Below are positions 15,885 through 24,625 of a stretch of 64,000 bases of DNA, piece after piece. The stretch covers positions 1 through 64,000 of the forward strand of contig NZ_JAFFJV010000019.1 in the NCBI RefSeq assembly GCF_016924645.1, written 5' to 3'. The notes under the pieces are model-generated. The model was not told the origin of the DNA, did not search any database, and saw only the letters and a list, made by a program, of their open reading frames with translations. The position numbers and the translations under genes were made by a program. The stretch comes from Rufibacter psychrotolerans (GTDB lineage Bacteria; Bacteroidota; Bacteroidia; Cytophagales; Hymenobacteraceae). Numbering within the stretch: the first letter of the stretch is position 1; every line of letters begins with the position of its first letter.

Positions 15885-18800
15885 ATGAATTCATTCATTA
15901 AAAATATCATCGGGTTCTCGCTCAAGAACCGATTCCTGGTTTTTTTCATTACCGCCGGCATTGTGGTGGCCGGTATCTTCAGCTTCCTGCACACGCCTAT
16001 TGAGGCGTTCCCCGACGTGACCAACACGCGGGTGCAGATCATAACGCAGTGGCCCGGCCGCAGCGCAGAGGAGGTGGAGAAGTTCGTGACCATTCCCATT
16101 GAGGTGGAAATGAACGTGGTGCCTAAGAAGACTAGCCTTCGGTCCATCTCGCTCTTCGGGCTATCAGTGGTTACCATGATCTTTGAGGACGAGGTGGACG
16201 ATTTTCATGCCCGTCAGCTCGTAGCGAACCAATTGGCCACCGTGAACTTGCCCGAGGGCATTGATGCCGAGATGCAGCCCTCCGCGGGGCCCACCGGCGA
16301 GATTTTCCGCTACACCCTGGAAAGCAAGTCCAAGGATGTACGCGAACTAAAAACCATTCAGGACTGGGTGATCGACCGCAAACTTAAAGGCGTGCCTGGG
16401 ATCGCCGACGTAGTGAGCTTTGGGGGAGAAGTGAAGACCTACGAAGTGAGCGTTGACCCCAGCCTGATTGGGAAATACAACATCACCGCGCCCGATGTCT
16501 ACGAGGCCATTGCTAAGAGTAACCTCAACGTGGGCGGCGATGTGATTGAGAAAAACGGGCAGGCGTACGTGGTGCGCGGCATTGGGCAGCTCAACAACAT
16601 TGCAGAGATTGAGAACGTGATGGTCACGGAGCGCAACGGCGTGCCGGTGCTTATCCGCAACGTGGCTTCGGTGACGGAGTCGCATTTGCCTAACCTGGGC
16701 TTCGTGGGCCGGGACGAGAAAACCAACCTGGTGGAAGGCATTGTGGTGATGCGCAAGAACGAGAACCCCAGCGAAGTGCTGGAATCGCTCAAAAACAAGA
16801 TCACCGAGCTGAACGAGCAGGTGCTTCCGGGAGACGTGCAGATTAAACCCTTCTACGACCGTTCTGACCTGATTGGCTTTACGACCAAAACCGTATCGCA
16901 TAACCTGTTGGAAGGCATTGTGCTGGTGACCGCCATCGTGTTCCTCTTCATGGCCGATTGGCGCACCACCATCACGGTAGCTATCATCATTCCGTTGGCC
17001 TTGCTCTTTGCGTTCGTATGTATGCGCCTCAAAGGCATGTCGGCGAACCTGCTGTCCATGGGCGCGATTGATTTCGGGATTATCATTGATGGGGCCGTGG
17101 TGATGGTGGAGGGCTTGTTTGTGGTGCTGGACAAGAAGGCGCACGAGGTAGGCATGGCCCGCTACAACCTGCTTTCCAAACGCGGCATCATCAAGAAAAC
17201 AGCCATCGATCTGGGGAAATCCATCTTCTTCTCCAAGCTGATCATCATCACGGCCCTGCTGCCCATTTTCGCCTTCCAGAAGGTGGAAGGGAAAATGTTC
17301 TCGCCACTGGCCTATACCCTGGGCTTTGCCTTGCTGGGCGCTTTGTTCTTCACGCTCACCCTGGTGCCGGTGCTTTCCAGCATGCTCTTGAACAAAAACG
17401 TGCGGGAGAAGAACAATCCGTTTGTGAATTTCCTGAACAAGTACGTCTACAAAGGCTTCAGCTTCACTTACAAATACAAGCGGGCAAGTCTGGTAGTAGC
17501 CTTGGTAATCGTGGCGGCGGGCCTGTTCACCTTCAAGTTCTTGGGCTCCGAGTTCCTGCCCCAACTGAACGAGGGGGCGGTGTACGTGCGGGCCAGCATG
17601 CCAATGAGCACGTCCCTAAAACAGTCGGTGGAAATGACCGAGAAGATCAGACGCACCATCCGGTCCTTTGATGAGGTGAAACAGGTGATGTCGCAGACGG
17701 GCCGGCCCAACGATGGTACCGATCCCACCGGTTTCTTCAACATCGAGATGCACGTAGACCTGAAGCCCAAAGATGACTGGCAACGGAAAATCAGCAAAGA
17801 AGAACTCATCCAGGAGATGCAGACCAAATTGGCGGCGTACCAGGGCATCAGCTTTAACTTCTCCCAGCCCATCATGGACAACGTGGAAGAAGCCGTCTCC
17901 GGGGTGAAAGGCTCCATGGCCGTGAAGGTGTTCGGGGATAATCTGCAGCAACTGGAGGTAGTGGGCGAAAAGGTGTACAACGTGCTCAACAAGATTGAGG
18001 GGATTGACGACCTGGGGGTGATCAACCTCATCGGGCAGCCCGAGATGCAGATTGAACTGGACCAGCAGCGCATGGCCTCCTATGGCGTCTCCACTGCCGA
18101 TGCCCAGGCAGTGATTGAGATGGCCATTGGCGGGAAAGGCGCCAGCAGCCTCTACGAAGGCGAGCGCAAGTTTGACATCAGAATTCGCTACCAACAAGAG
18201 TTCCGGAACAACGAGGAGCAACTAGGCAACCTGCGGGTACCTACTAGTCACGGCGGAAACATTTCGCTGAAGGAAATTGCCAAAATCAGCAGTGTGACGG
18301 GACCCGCCTTTGTGTACCGAGAAGACAACGCCCGCTTCATTGCCGTGAAATTCTCGGTACGCGGTCGTGACCTGGGCAGCACCATCAAAGAGGCGCAGGA
18401 GAAAGTAGAACAAGCCGTAAAACTGGACAAAGGCATGCACCTGGAGTGGAAGGGCGAATTTGAAAACCAGATTCGCGCCACCGATCGCCTCATGGAAGTA
18501 GTGCCAGTTAGTATCGTCTTAATCTTCCTGGTTCTGTTTGCCTTGTTCGGGAACGGCCGTGATGCCGCTTTGGTGATCCTGAATGTGCCGTTCGCTTTGA
18601 TCGGTGGTATTCTGGCCCTGCTGATAACCCATACCAACTTCAGTATTTCGGCGGGCGTGGGTTTTATTGCTCTTTTTGGGATTTGTGTGCAAAACGGGGT
18701 GATCCTGATCTCGGTGTTCAAGAATAACCTGTTGGAGGACATGCCGCTGGGCAAAGCCATCAAGGAAGGCGTGAAAGAACGTACCCGCCCCGTGGTGATG

Positions 18801-19025
18801 ACCGCCATGATGGCTGCCATTGGATTGTTACCCGCTGCGCTTTCTACCGGCATCGGGTCCGAGACGCAGAAACCGCTGGCCATTGTGGTGATTGGCGGCC
18901 TTATCAGTGCTACCGTTTTAACCCTGCTCATTTTCCCGCTGCTCTTTGACAGCGTGTACAAGAGAACACTCAAGAAACGAACCAAAGGCCGCGTCCCTCG
19001 GAAAGCAGAGGCCGTGCCTGCATAG
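15885..19025 (+). CDS. Heavy-metal efflux RND transporter (CzcA/CusA family)
   Basis: A 1046-residue inner-membrane pump with the usual twelve transmembrane helices and two large periplasmic loops. The TM4 signature reads LSMGAIDFGIIIDGAVVMVEG (around residues 385-404). DFGxxxDG there marks divalent-cation exporters (CzcA/CnrA, for Zn, Co, Cd or Ni), whereas CusA-type copper/silver pumps lack the DFG. A substrate among divalent metals is therefore inferred. The ATG at 15885 (MNSFIKNIIGFSLKNRF) is the family-like start; the 43 extra codons upstream overlap the adaptor gene and lack family character. A strong terminator follows at 19075. Confidence 0.92.
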   Translation: MNSFIKNIIGFSLKNRFLVFFITAGIVVAGIFSFLHTPIEAFPDVTNTRVQIITQWPGRSAEEVEKFVTIPIEVEMNVVPKKTSLRSISLFGLSVVTMIFEDEVDDFHARQLVANQLATVNLPEGIDAEMQPSAGPTGEIFRYTLESKSKDVRELKTIQDWVIDRKLKGVPGIADVVSFGGEVKTYEVSVDPSLIGKYNITAPDVYEAIAKSNLNVGGDVIEKNGQAYVVRGIGQLNNIAEIENVMVTERNGVPVLIRNVASVTESHLPNLGFVGRDEKTNLVEGIVVMRKNENPSEVLESLKNKITELNEQVLPGDVQIKPFYDRSDLIGFTTKTVSHNLLEGIVLVTAIVFLFMADWRTTITVAIIIPLALLFAFVCMRLKGMSANLLSMGAIDFGIIIDGAVVMVEGLFVVLDKKAHEVGMARYNLLSKRGIIKKTAIDLGKSIFFSKLIIITALLPIFAFQKVEGKMFSPLAYTLGFALLGALFFTLTLVPVLSSMLLNKNVREKNNPFVNFLNKYVYKGFSFTYKYKRASLVVALVIVAAGLFTFKFLGSEFLPQLNEGAVYVRASMPMSTSLKQSVEMTEKIRRTIRSFDEVKQVMSQTGRPNDGTDPTGFFNIEMHVDLKPKDDWQRKISKEELIQEMQTKLAAYQGISFNFSQPIMDNVEEAVSGVKGSMAVKVFGDNLQQLEVVGEKVYNVLNKIEGIDDLGVINLIGQPEMQIELDQQRMASYGVSTADAQAVIEMAIGGKGASSLYEGERKFDIRIRYQQEFRNNEEQLGNLRVPTSHGGNISLKEIAKISSVTGPAFVYREDNARFIAVKFSVRGRDLGSTIKEAQEKVEQAVKLDKGMHLEWKGEFENQIRATDRLMEVVPVSIVLIFLVLFALFGNGRDAALVILNVPFALIGGILALLITHTNFSISAGVGFIALFGICVQNGVILISVFKNNLLEDMPLGKAIKEGVKERTRPVVMTAMMAAIGLLPAALSTGIGSETQKPLAIVVIGGLISATVLTLLIFPLLFDSVYKRTLKKRTKGRVPRKAEAVPA

Positions 19026-19074
19026 TTTAGTTTTGATAGGTTTAACTGTTTGTGTTACGGTTCGGGCTTGAGTG

Positions 19075-19110
19075 AACCGGGGTGGCCTTGCGCTACCCCG
19101 GTTATTTTGT
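19075..19110 (+). terminator. Intrinsic terminator of metal-efflux operon
   Basis: AACCGGGGT (19075-19083) pairs exactly with ACCCCGGTT (19095-19103), followed by ATTTTGT. It lies 50 nt after the pump stop codon. Confidence 0.85.
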
Positions 19111-19114
19111 CAAC

Positions 19115-19156
19115 CGTGTTTTAGAGGTGTTTTCAGAAAAACAGGCTTAAAACACG
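19115..19156. repeat. 36-nt palindrome family, copy
   Basis: CGTGTTTTA (19115-19123) pairs with TAAAACACG (19148-19156); the 36-nt core is 19118-19153. It sits directly after a separate conventional terminator, so it is not needed for termination here. Confidence 0.8.
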
Positions 19157-19262
19157 CACCTGGGTAGACTGGCCTTTAAAGAAGCTTGAGCTGCTTCACC
19201 CCATCAAGTTTACCTAAATGGTAGGCTGAAAATTTTTAGAAACTTTGCTCCACTGAAACTGT

Positions 19263-19952
19263 ATGGAAACTAGCATTGAGAAGTACAATAGCCTTCAGAA
19301 ACTAATCATCAGCGATCTTACTGATCAAAGGAAGGCAGCAGCAGACTCTTTCATCAATCTCCTCACTTGCTTAGGAAAAGAGGTCAACTGGAACAGGCTG
19401 CATCATTCCATTTACGTGTTGGAGATGGGGGAACTCGCTAAAAAGAACTTCCTGCAATTCGGACTGGCGGGACCATCCGGGCACCCCGAGGTAGGTGGGC
19501 GCTACCTCAGACTTTTCGGGCTGCTAAGTGCTGTCTACGGGCAAAAGCAGGCTATGGAAAGTCTGCTGGAGCTTTACCGGATTGATGAGAAAGAAAAGAT
19601 TTCCTCTGTGTTGAATAGCTCCGAGATCATTGAACTTTGTCACAAACTGGGCGCCCACGGCACACCTTTCAGAAGCAATCTGTCGGAACCTGATCACCAG
19701 ATGGGTTTCTACGAGATTTCCCGGTCAGATCTTGAGGTGAGTAAGATCAAACTCCTAATAAGACAATGCGAGTTTGAGAGCTACGACCTTCTGGAAGATT
19801 TGAAAGGCTTCGACAAAAAAGTGGAGCTCACCTTATCTTTTATGATTGGGGAGATCTTAAAGAAGGCCTTCCATAACCAGGGCGAGTATTATGATCAATA
19901 CAGGATCATCAACAGCCAGAAAGATATGGTTTCTGATGGATCAGGTTCATAG
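19263..19952 (+). CDS. Protein of unknown function
   Basis: A 229-residue protein I do not recognise. It is predicted mostly alpha-helical and charged, with no signal peptide, membrane segment or known motif. Notable stretches are HHSIYVLEMGELAKKNFLQFGL, LGAHGTPFRSNLSEPDHQMGFYEISR and VELTLSFMIGEILKKAFHNQG. Base composition and codon use differ from the neighbours: it is more AT-rich, with more AGA, AGG, ATC/ATA and CTA codons, which suggests later acquisition. It stands alone on the plus strand, bracketed by palindromic repeats on both sides (19115-19156 and 19974-20029). Confidence 0.7.
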   Translation: METSIEKYNSLQKLIISDLTDQRKAAADSFINLLTCLGKEVNWNRLHHSIYVLEMGELAKKNFLQFGLAGPSGHPEVGGRYLRLFGLLSAVYGQKQAMESLLELYRIDEKEKISSVLNSSEIIELCHKLGAHGTPFRSNLSEPDHQMGFYEISRSDLEVSKIKLLIRQCEFESYDLLEDLKGFDKKVELTLSFMIGEILKKAFHNQGEYYDQYRIINSQKDMVSDGSGS

Positions 19953-19973
19953 AACATGATCTGGAATGCGTAC

Positions 19974-20029
19974 GACGTTACAGGGTAACGTCGCTACAGA
20001 ATAATGTAGCCTCGTTACCCTGTAACGAG
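19974..20029. repeat. Triple-hairpin element of the CGTTAC family
   Basis: Three palindromes lie head to tail with no spacer. They are GACGTTAC-agg-GTAACGTC (19974-19992), GCTACA-gaataa-TGTAGC (19993-20010) and CTCGTTAC-cct-GTAACGAG (20011-20029). The outer two share CGTTACAGGGTAACG in inverted orientation. It occupies the space between the unknown gene and the sensor-kinase 3' end. Related copies are at 55779-55940. Confidence 0.85.
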
Positions 20030-20114
20030 GTGGTGCTGCAGGGAAAAACGTGAGTTCTACACGTAGGCCTTTGCTCAACGGCTTTGTTGCTTTTCGACTT
20101 ATACCTTCAATCCT

Positions 20115-20150
20115 GTTTACAGCCTCTTTTTTAAAAAATGGCCCTAAAAC
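20115..20150. repeat. 36-nt palindrome family, degenerate copy 3' of sensor kinase
   Basis: GTTTACAGCC at the left and GGCCCTAAAAC at the right, with a T/A-rich centre. It lies 9 nt beyond the sensor-kinase stop on the minus strand. Confidence 0.6.
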
Positions 20151-20159
20151 AAGTCTTGT

Positions 20160-21524
20160 TTAAACTGCAGGAAAAGTCAGGGTGACCGTAGTTCCATTCT
20201 GCAGAGTTGATTCAATTTGGATGGAGCCACCATGCAGGCGCATGATCTTCTCGGTCATGGCCAGCCCGATGCCGGTGCCGGTGCGCGATCGGGCGTTCTG
20301 GGCCCGGTAGAACGGCTCCAGCACCCGGTTCACCTCTTGTTCCGGAATGCCTATCCCCTGGTCCCGGACCTGCACCAATACCTGCTGCTCCTGACAGGTA
20401 AAGCCCACCACTACCTCCTGATGATCTGAGAACTTTGAGGCGTTTTCCAGCACGTTCTTGATGGCAATCTGCAGGAGGTTTCGGTTACCGCGCACCGTAA
20501 TCAGGTCAGGATCAGCGGGCAAGCCCGATAGATCCAGCCGGTTCTTATTCTGCGGCAGTTGGTGATCCAGATTCGCTTTTACCTCCAGCAGCACTTCGTC
20601 AATGCGTACTTCCTCTTGCCGCACGGCTTGCTCATCAAACCCGGTCTGGGCCAGCAGAATCAAATCTGAGGTGAGCTTTTCCAGTCGCCCGGTCTCTTTC
20701 TGCAGGGTTTCCAATGATGCCCGGTACTCCTCCGGGGACCGATCTTTCAGCAGCGTCACCTCCAACTCCCCTCTGATGGCGGTAAGCGGATTACGGAGCT
20801 CATGGGAGGCATTGGAGATAAAGCTTTTCTGCATGTAAAAGGAGGTCTCCAGGCGCTCCAGCATCTGGTTGAACGTGGAAATCAGGTTCCCGATCTCGTC
20901 GCGGCTCTCCCGCTCCTGAACCCGCAGGTGCAGGTTAGCGGCCCGTATCTTATTCACTTCCTGCACAATGGACACGATGGGTTGCAGTACTTTGCGGGCG
21001 AAGAAATGGCCGGCCACCAGCATAATCAGTATCCCGATCAACACACTGAAAAGCAGCACTTCCTGCAGATTGCGGAGTTTGCCGGTTCCGGTCACGTCTA
21101 CCGCCGAGACAATGACATAGAAGTTTCCCTGGTTGTCCTCGTACCAAAGCCCAACCCCTTGTTTGTCGCCCTGCCAGAACTCAGCCTGTTTGTTGCGGTC
21201 TATATCATTGAAAACTCTGGCCGGAACAGAGATTTTACCGGAATCGGGGGCCACTTTGGGGACGCGCGTTTTATCATAGATGGTAAGGGTTTCCTGGGCC
21301 AGGCTCTGTAGGTACTTACGCTGTATTTTCTGCAGACTGTGCGCACTGAGCTCGTCCCGCTCCAGGTACATCTGCGCCGAGATAACGCCCCGGTCCATGA
21401 GGCGCTGAAAGAACTGGCGCCGGGTGTACTGCTCGGCAAAGAAGTAGATGATGAGGCCCATGATGATAAGCACCCCGGTGGTGAGCCCGGTAAAGGTAAG
21501 GGTGAGCTGGCTCCGGAAATTCAC
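20160..21524 (-). CDS. Sensor histidine kinase
   Basis: A 454-residue two-component sensor. There are two transmembrane segments (about 8-28 and 157-174) around a roughly 125-residue periplasmic domain, then a HAMP domain (near 175-230) and HisKA with the phosphoacceptor His241 in ISNASHELRNPLTAI. The HATPase_c domain shows the N box NVLENASKFS and G boxes DQGIGIP and GTGIGLA. The architecture resembles the CusS/metal-sensing EnvZ-type group. The ATG overlaps the response-regulator stop by 4 nt, so the pair is one operon. Control of the nearby metal-efflux operon is inferred from proximity and from the TCTAAT repeats. Confidence 0.9.
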   Translation of the reverse strand: MNFRSQLTLTFTGLTTGVLIIMGLIIYFFAEQYTRRQFFQRLMDRGVISAQMYLERDELSAHSLQKIQRKYLQSLAQETLTIYDKTRVPKVAPDSGKISVPARVFNDIDRNKQAEFWQGDKQGVGLWYEDNQGNFYVIVSAVDVTGTGKLRNLQEVLLFSVLIGILIMLVAGHFFARKVLQPIVSIVQEVNKIRAANLHLRVQERESRDEIGNLISTFNQMLERLETSFYMQKSFISNASHELRNPLTAIRGELEVTLLKDRSPEEYRASLETLQKETGRLEKLTSDLILLAQTGFDEQAVRQEEVRIDEVLLEVKANLDHQLPQNKNRLDLSGLPADPDLITVRGNRNLLQIAIKNVLENASKFSDHQEVVVGFTCQEQQVLVQVRDQGIGIPEQEVNRVLEPFYRAQNARSRTGTGIGLAMTEKIMRLHGGSIQIESTLQNGTTVTLTFPAV

Positions 21525-22204
21525 GCGTCCTCCGGTTTCTTAAGGATGTAGCCCATACCCACCACCGTGTGAATCATTTTGGCCGGAAAGTCTTTGTCAA
21601 TCTTGTTGCGCAGGTAGTTCACGTACACGTCTACCACATTGGAGCCTAAATCAAAGTTCAGGTCCCACACATTCTCCAGCAAGTCTACCCTGGACAACAC
21701 CTTGCCCTGCTTTTTCATGAAGAACTCCAGCAGGGCGAATTCCCGGGCGGTCAGGCTGATTTCCTTGCCGGCCCGTACTACTTCCTTGGTGTCCAGGTTG
21801 AGTTGCAGATTCCCAACCTGCAGAATCGGGCTGCTGTTTGCCGGTTCGGCCCGGCGAGCCAGAGCCCTTACCCGCGCCACCAGTTCCTTGAACTTGAACG
21901 GCTTGGTGAGGTAATCATCGGCACCGGCTTCCAGCCCGTCCACAATGTCATCGGTGGCACCCAGGGCGGTGAGTAGTAGCAGGGGCGTCTTGATCTTCTC
22001 CTGCCGCAACTGGCGGCACAGGTCCAGCCCGCTCAGGTGGGGCATGATAATGTCCACCACAATGACCTGGTACTCGTTCTGCAGGGCTAGCTTCTTGCCG
22101 GTGAGGCCGTCATAGGCCACCTCTACCTCAAACGTCTGCTCCTGGAGCCCTCTTTTAATAAACGCCGCCACGTTGGGTTCATCCTCAATCACCAGTACTT
22201 TCAT
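21521..22204 (-). CDS. OmpR-family response regulator
   Basis: A 227-residue regulator. The receiver domain has the acidic pocket EDE (7-9), phosphoacceptor Asp51 in VVDIIMP, Thr79 and Lys101 (LTKPF). The C-terminal winged-helix domain (SLTAREFALLEFFMKKQGKV, then NVVDVYVNYLRNKID) is of the OmpR/PhoB class, which binds tandem direct repeats spaced about 10-11 bp. It is the first gene of the regulator-kinase operon. A 16-nt palindrome lies 20 nt before its start codon. Candidate targets are the TCTAAT repeats at 13251-13289. Confidence 0.92.
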   Translation of the reverse strand: MKVLVIEDEPNVAAFIKRGLQEQTFEVEVAYDGLTGKKLALQNEYQVIVVDIIMPHLSGLDLCRQLRQEKIKTPLLLLTALGATDDIVDGLEAGADDYLTKPFKFKELVARVRALARRAEPANSSPILQVGNLQLNLDTKEVVRAGKEISLTAREFALLEFFMKKQGKVLSRVDLLENVWDLNFDLGSNVVDVYVNYLRNKIDKDFPAKMIHTVVGMGYILKKPEDA

Positions 22205-22223
22205 CTGCCAATAGAAATTCTAA

Positions 22224-22239
22224 AAACCTGCCCAGGTTT
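22224..22239 (-). promoter_or_regulatory. Palindrome upstream of the response-regulator gene
   Basis: AAACCTG-cc-CAGGTTT is a perfect 7-bp inverted repeat 20-35 nt before the regulator ATG. It could be an operator, but nothing identifies the protein that would bind it, and it does not resemble the TCTAAT repeats. Confidence 0.35.
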
Positions 22240-22389
22240 AAAGGTACAGGATTGGGGGCCTAAATAAAAACCGAACGGGGCAGGGAGATTCTACTGATGA
22301 TGCAACCGGCCTCCCTGGGAACTGCTCCTCAGCCGGGTATCCGCCGGAAACCACGCCGGTTCCTCTTTCCCCAATACGCGACTGCGGCA

Positions 22390-23379
22390 TCAGGAAACGG
22401 CTACCCGCGCGGCTTCTTTGTGGAACTTGTTGCGGTACTCCAGGGGGGAAATACCAGTGATTTTCTTAAAAGTAGCCCGAAACGCCTTGGTGTCTGAGTA
22501 GCCCACGGCGTACATGACCTCGTTCACGTTTTCGCGCGAAGTCTCCAGGCGGGTCTTGGCGGCCTCTACCTTCACCCGCTGAATGTACTCCATCACGGTG
22601 TTGCTGGTGGCCTTCTTGAACCGGCGCTCCAGGTTGCGGCGGCCCAGGTAAAATCGGGATGCCAGTTCATCTACCGTGATCTTCTCCTGGAAGTTGGCCT
22701 CAATAAACTCCTGGGCCTGTCTGATCAGGCTGTCTTCGTGGTCTTTCTGGCCGTTGAAAATTACAAACGGCGACTGGCTGCGGCGATCCATGTCAATCTG
22801 GAAGGCCTTGGACATGAGCACGGCAATCTCACGCCCCGCGTACTTTTCTATGAGGTACAGCACCAGGTTGAGGTAAGAGAAGGCGCCGCCGCTGGAATAA
22901 ATGCCCTGCTCATCGGTGATGATGCGGTCTTCCACCAGCTCCACCTGCGGGAACATGCGCCGGAAATCTGGGGCGGCCATCCAGTGCGTGGCACATTTGC
23001 GCCCGTTCACCAAGCCAGTGGAGGCCAGCAGAAAAGCGCCCACGCAAAGGCTGGCTACCTCGGCCCCGCGCTGGTGCTGCGCTACAATCCAGGGCATAAA
23101 GTCTTGGTTCATCTCCAGGGCTGCGCGCATGTCCCCGTCCAGGGCCGGAATGATGATCAGATCGGTCTCGGCAATGTCCTTCGCCAGCACATCGGGGTAC
23201 ACGGTGTAAATGCCGCCGGCCACGGGCACCTCGGGGGTAAGCCCGGCCAGCTGCACCCGGAACAGGGCGGGTTTGCCCCCGCTTTTCAGGAGTTTGTTCA
23301 CCTCAGTGAACACTTGGCGCGGGCCTTCCACACTGCCCAGAATGGCCCCTTTGGGTACTAATAGCGTGATGTGTTTCAT
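22390..23379 (-). CDS. GlxA-family AraC-type transcriptional regulator
   Basis: A 329-residue protein. The N-terminal DJ-1/PfpI-like domain covers about residues 1-190 (ITLLVPKGAILGSVEGPRQVF; VASLCVGAFLLASTGLVNGRKCATHW holds the nucleophile-elbow cysteine region). A C-terminal AraC double helix-turn-helix follows (ITVDELASRFYLGRRNLERRFKK; VMYAVGYSDTKAFRATFKKITGISPLEYR). GlxA-type regulators often control catabolic or stress genes. The ATG at 23379 (MKHITLLV) is chosen over an upstream TTG. It is divergent from the SRPBCC-SRPBCC-VOC genes across a 216-nt intergenic region and may regulate them (inference). Confidence 0.88.
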   Translation of the reverse strand: MKHITLLVPKGAILGSVEGPRQVFTEVNKLLKSGGKPALFRVQLAGLTPEVPVAGGIYTVYPDVLAKDIAETDLIIIPALDGDMRAALEMNQDFMPWIVAQHQRGAEVASLCVGAFLLASTGLVNGRKCATHWMAAPDFRRMFPQVELVEDRIITDEQGIYSSGGAFSYLNLVLYLIEKYAGREIAVLMSKAFQIDMDRRSQSPFVIFNGQKDHEDSLIRQAQEFIEANFQEKITVDELASRFYLGRRNLERRFKKATSNTVMEYIQRVKVEAAKTRLETSRENVNEVMYAVGYSDTKAFRATFKKITGISPLEYRNKFHKEAARVAVS

Positions 23380-23595
23380 GGTGGGTACAGGTGCTAGGTG
23401 GTGCCGCAAGGGAGCCCCGCCGGCTGCTTGGCCCTTGGGTTGCCTCTCCCGCGGCAGTACCCAAAGCTACCCAAACAGATTGTCGTAATCAACCCCAAGA
23501 ATGGCGTGAACACCCCCTTCTTTATTCAGAAATTGCCTGTATGTTTGCCATGTACTCAAGGAGTTAACCCATTTGTCTAGCTAACCTCTACCACC

Positions 23596-24051
23596 ATGGA
23601 AACTGTACAGATCAAAAAAGACATTGCCATCAACGCTTCCCGCCAGAGGGTCTGGGAGGTGCTCACCCAGGACCACTACGTAAGGCAGTGGTACGCCTCC
23701 TTCAGTGAGGGTGCCTACGCCGAGACCGACTGGCAGGAAGGCAGCAAGGTCCTGTTCAAAGACCCCTCCAACAACGGAATGGTAGCCCGGGTGGTGGCCA
23801 ACAGGCCGCTGGAGCTACTGGACGTGGAGTATGCGGGCCTGGTCTCCAACGGGCAGGAAGACACCACCAGCGAAGAGGCCCGGGCGGTGCAGGGCGGCCG
23901 CGAAACCTACCAGCTCCAGGAAAAAGCCGGCCACACGCACCTGTCCATTTCCACCGACATGACCCCGGAGTATTTTGAGATGATGTCTACTGCTTGGGAC
24001 GCGGCCCTGGCGAAGATTAAGGCAATGGCTGAAGCCCCATCCCAGAACTAA
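23596..24051 (+). CDS. SRPBCC (AHSA1-like) domain protein
   Basis: A 151-residue protein of the Bet v1-like/AHSA1 fold. It begins with IKKDIAINASRQRVWEVLTQDHYVRQWYASF, the standard start of this family, and ends with a long helix (WDAALAKIKAMAEAP). Such proteins bind hydrophobic ligands; no function is fixed. It is first in a short run with a second SRPBCC gene 12 nt downstream. Confidence 0.82.
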   Translation: METVQIKKDIAINASRQRVWEVLTQDHYVRQWYASFSEGAYAETDWQEGSKVLFKDPSNNGMVARVVANRPLELLDVEYAGLVSNGQEDTTSEEARAVQGGRETYQLQEKAGHTHLSISTDMTPEYFEMMSTAWDAALAKIKAMAEAPSQN

Positions 24052-24063
24052 ACCCGGCCAGCC

Positions 24064-24612
24064 ATGAAGCTTATGAAACGGATCTTGGTAGGAGCCGGCA
24101 CCCTGGTGGCGCTCCTGCTGGTGGCAGCGCTGTTCGTGCAGAAGGAATACACGGTGCAGCGCCAGATCATCATCAACAAACCCAAGGCCGAGGTGTTCGG
24201 CTACATCCGGCACCTCAAAAACCAGGACCACTACAGCACCTGGATCATGACCGACCCCGCCATGAAAAAGAGCTACCGGGGCACCGACGGCACGGTGGGC
24301 TTTGTCTATGCCTGGGACGGAAACGACCAGGCGGGCCAGGGCGAGCAGGAGATCACCCACCTCACCGAGGGACAGCGGCTAGACGTGGAGGTCAGGTTCA
24401 TTCGGCCGTTCAGGAGTACCGCCCAGACGCCCATGACCACCGAAGCCCTAAGCCCTACCCAAACCAAAGTAACCTGGGGCATGAGGGGCGCCAACCCCTA
24501 CCCTTTCAACCTCATGCACCTGTTTGTAGACGACATGCTGGGCCAGGACCTGGAAACCAGCCTTACTACCTTAAAGACCATTCTTGAGAAACCGCATTTC
24601 ACCCACAACTAA
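24064..24612 (+). CDS. SRPBCC-family protein with N-terminal membrane anchor
   Basis: A 182-residue protein. The N-terminal hydrophobic segment (ILVGAGTLVALLLVAALFV, about 6-24) may be a membrane anchor or uncleaved signal. The polyketide-cyclase/SRPBCC-type domain follows (YTVQRQIIINKPKAEVFGYIRHL, then WIMTDPAMKKSYRGTDGTVGFVYAW). The dehydratase-like family usually binds a hydrophobic ligand; the role is unknown. It lies 12 nt after the first SRPBCC gene and 13 nt before the VOC gene, consistent with one operon. Confidence 0.8.
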   Translation: MKLMKRILVGAGTLVALLLVAALFVQKEYTVQRQIIINKPKAEVFGYIRHLKNQDHYSTWIMTDPAMKKSYRGTDGTVGFVYAWDGNDQAGQGEQEITHLTEGQRLDVEVRFIRPFRSTAQTPMTTEALSPTQTKVTWGMRGANPYPFNLMHLFVDDMLGQDLETSLTTLKTILEKPHFTHN

Positions 24613-24625
24613 CCCACTATCACCT

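Noticed and set aside
15650..18985. Long minus-strand ORFs under the RND pump gene.
   Set aside because: They mirror the codon structure of the real gene and have low-complexity or His-rich translations without domains.
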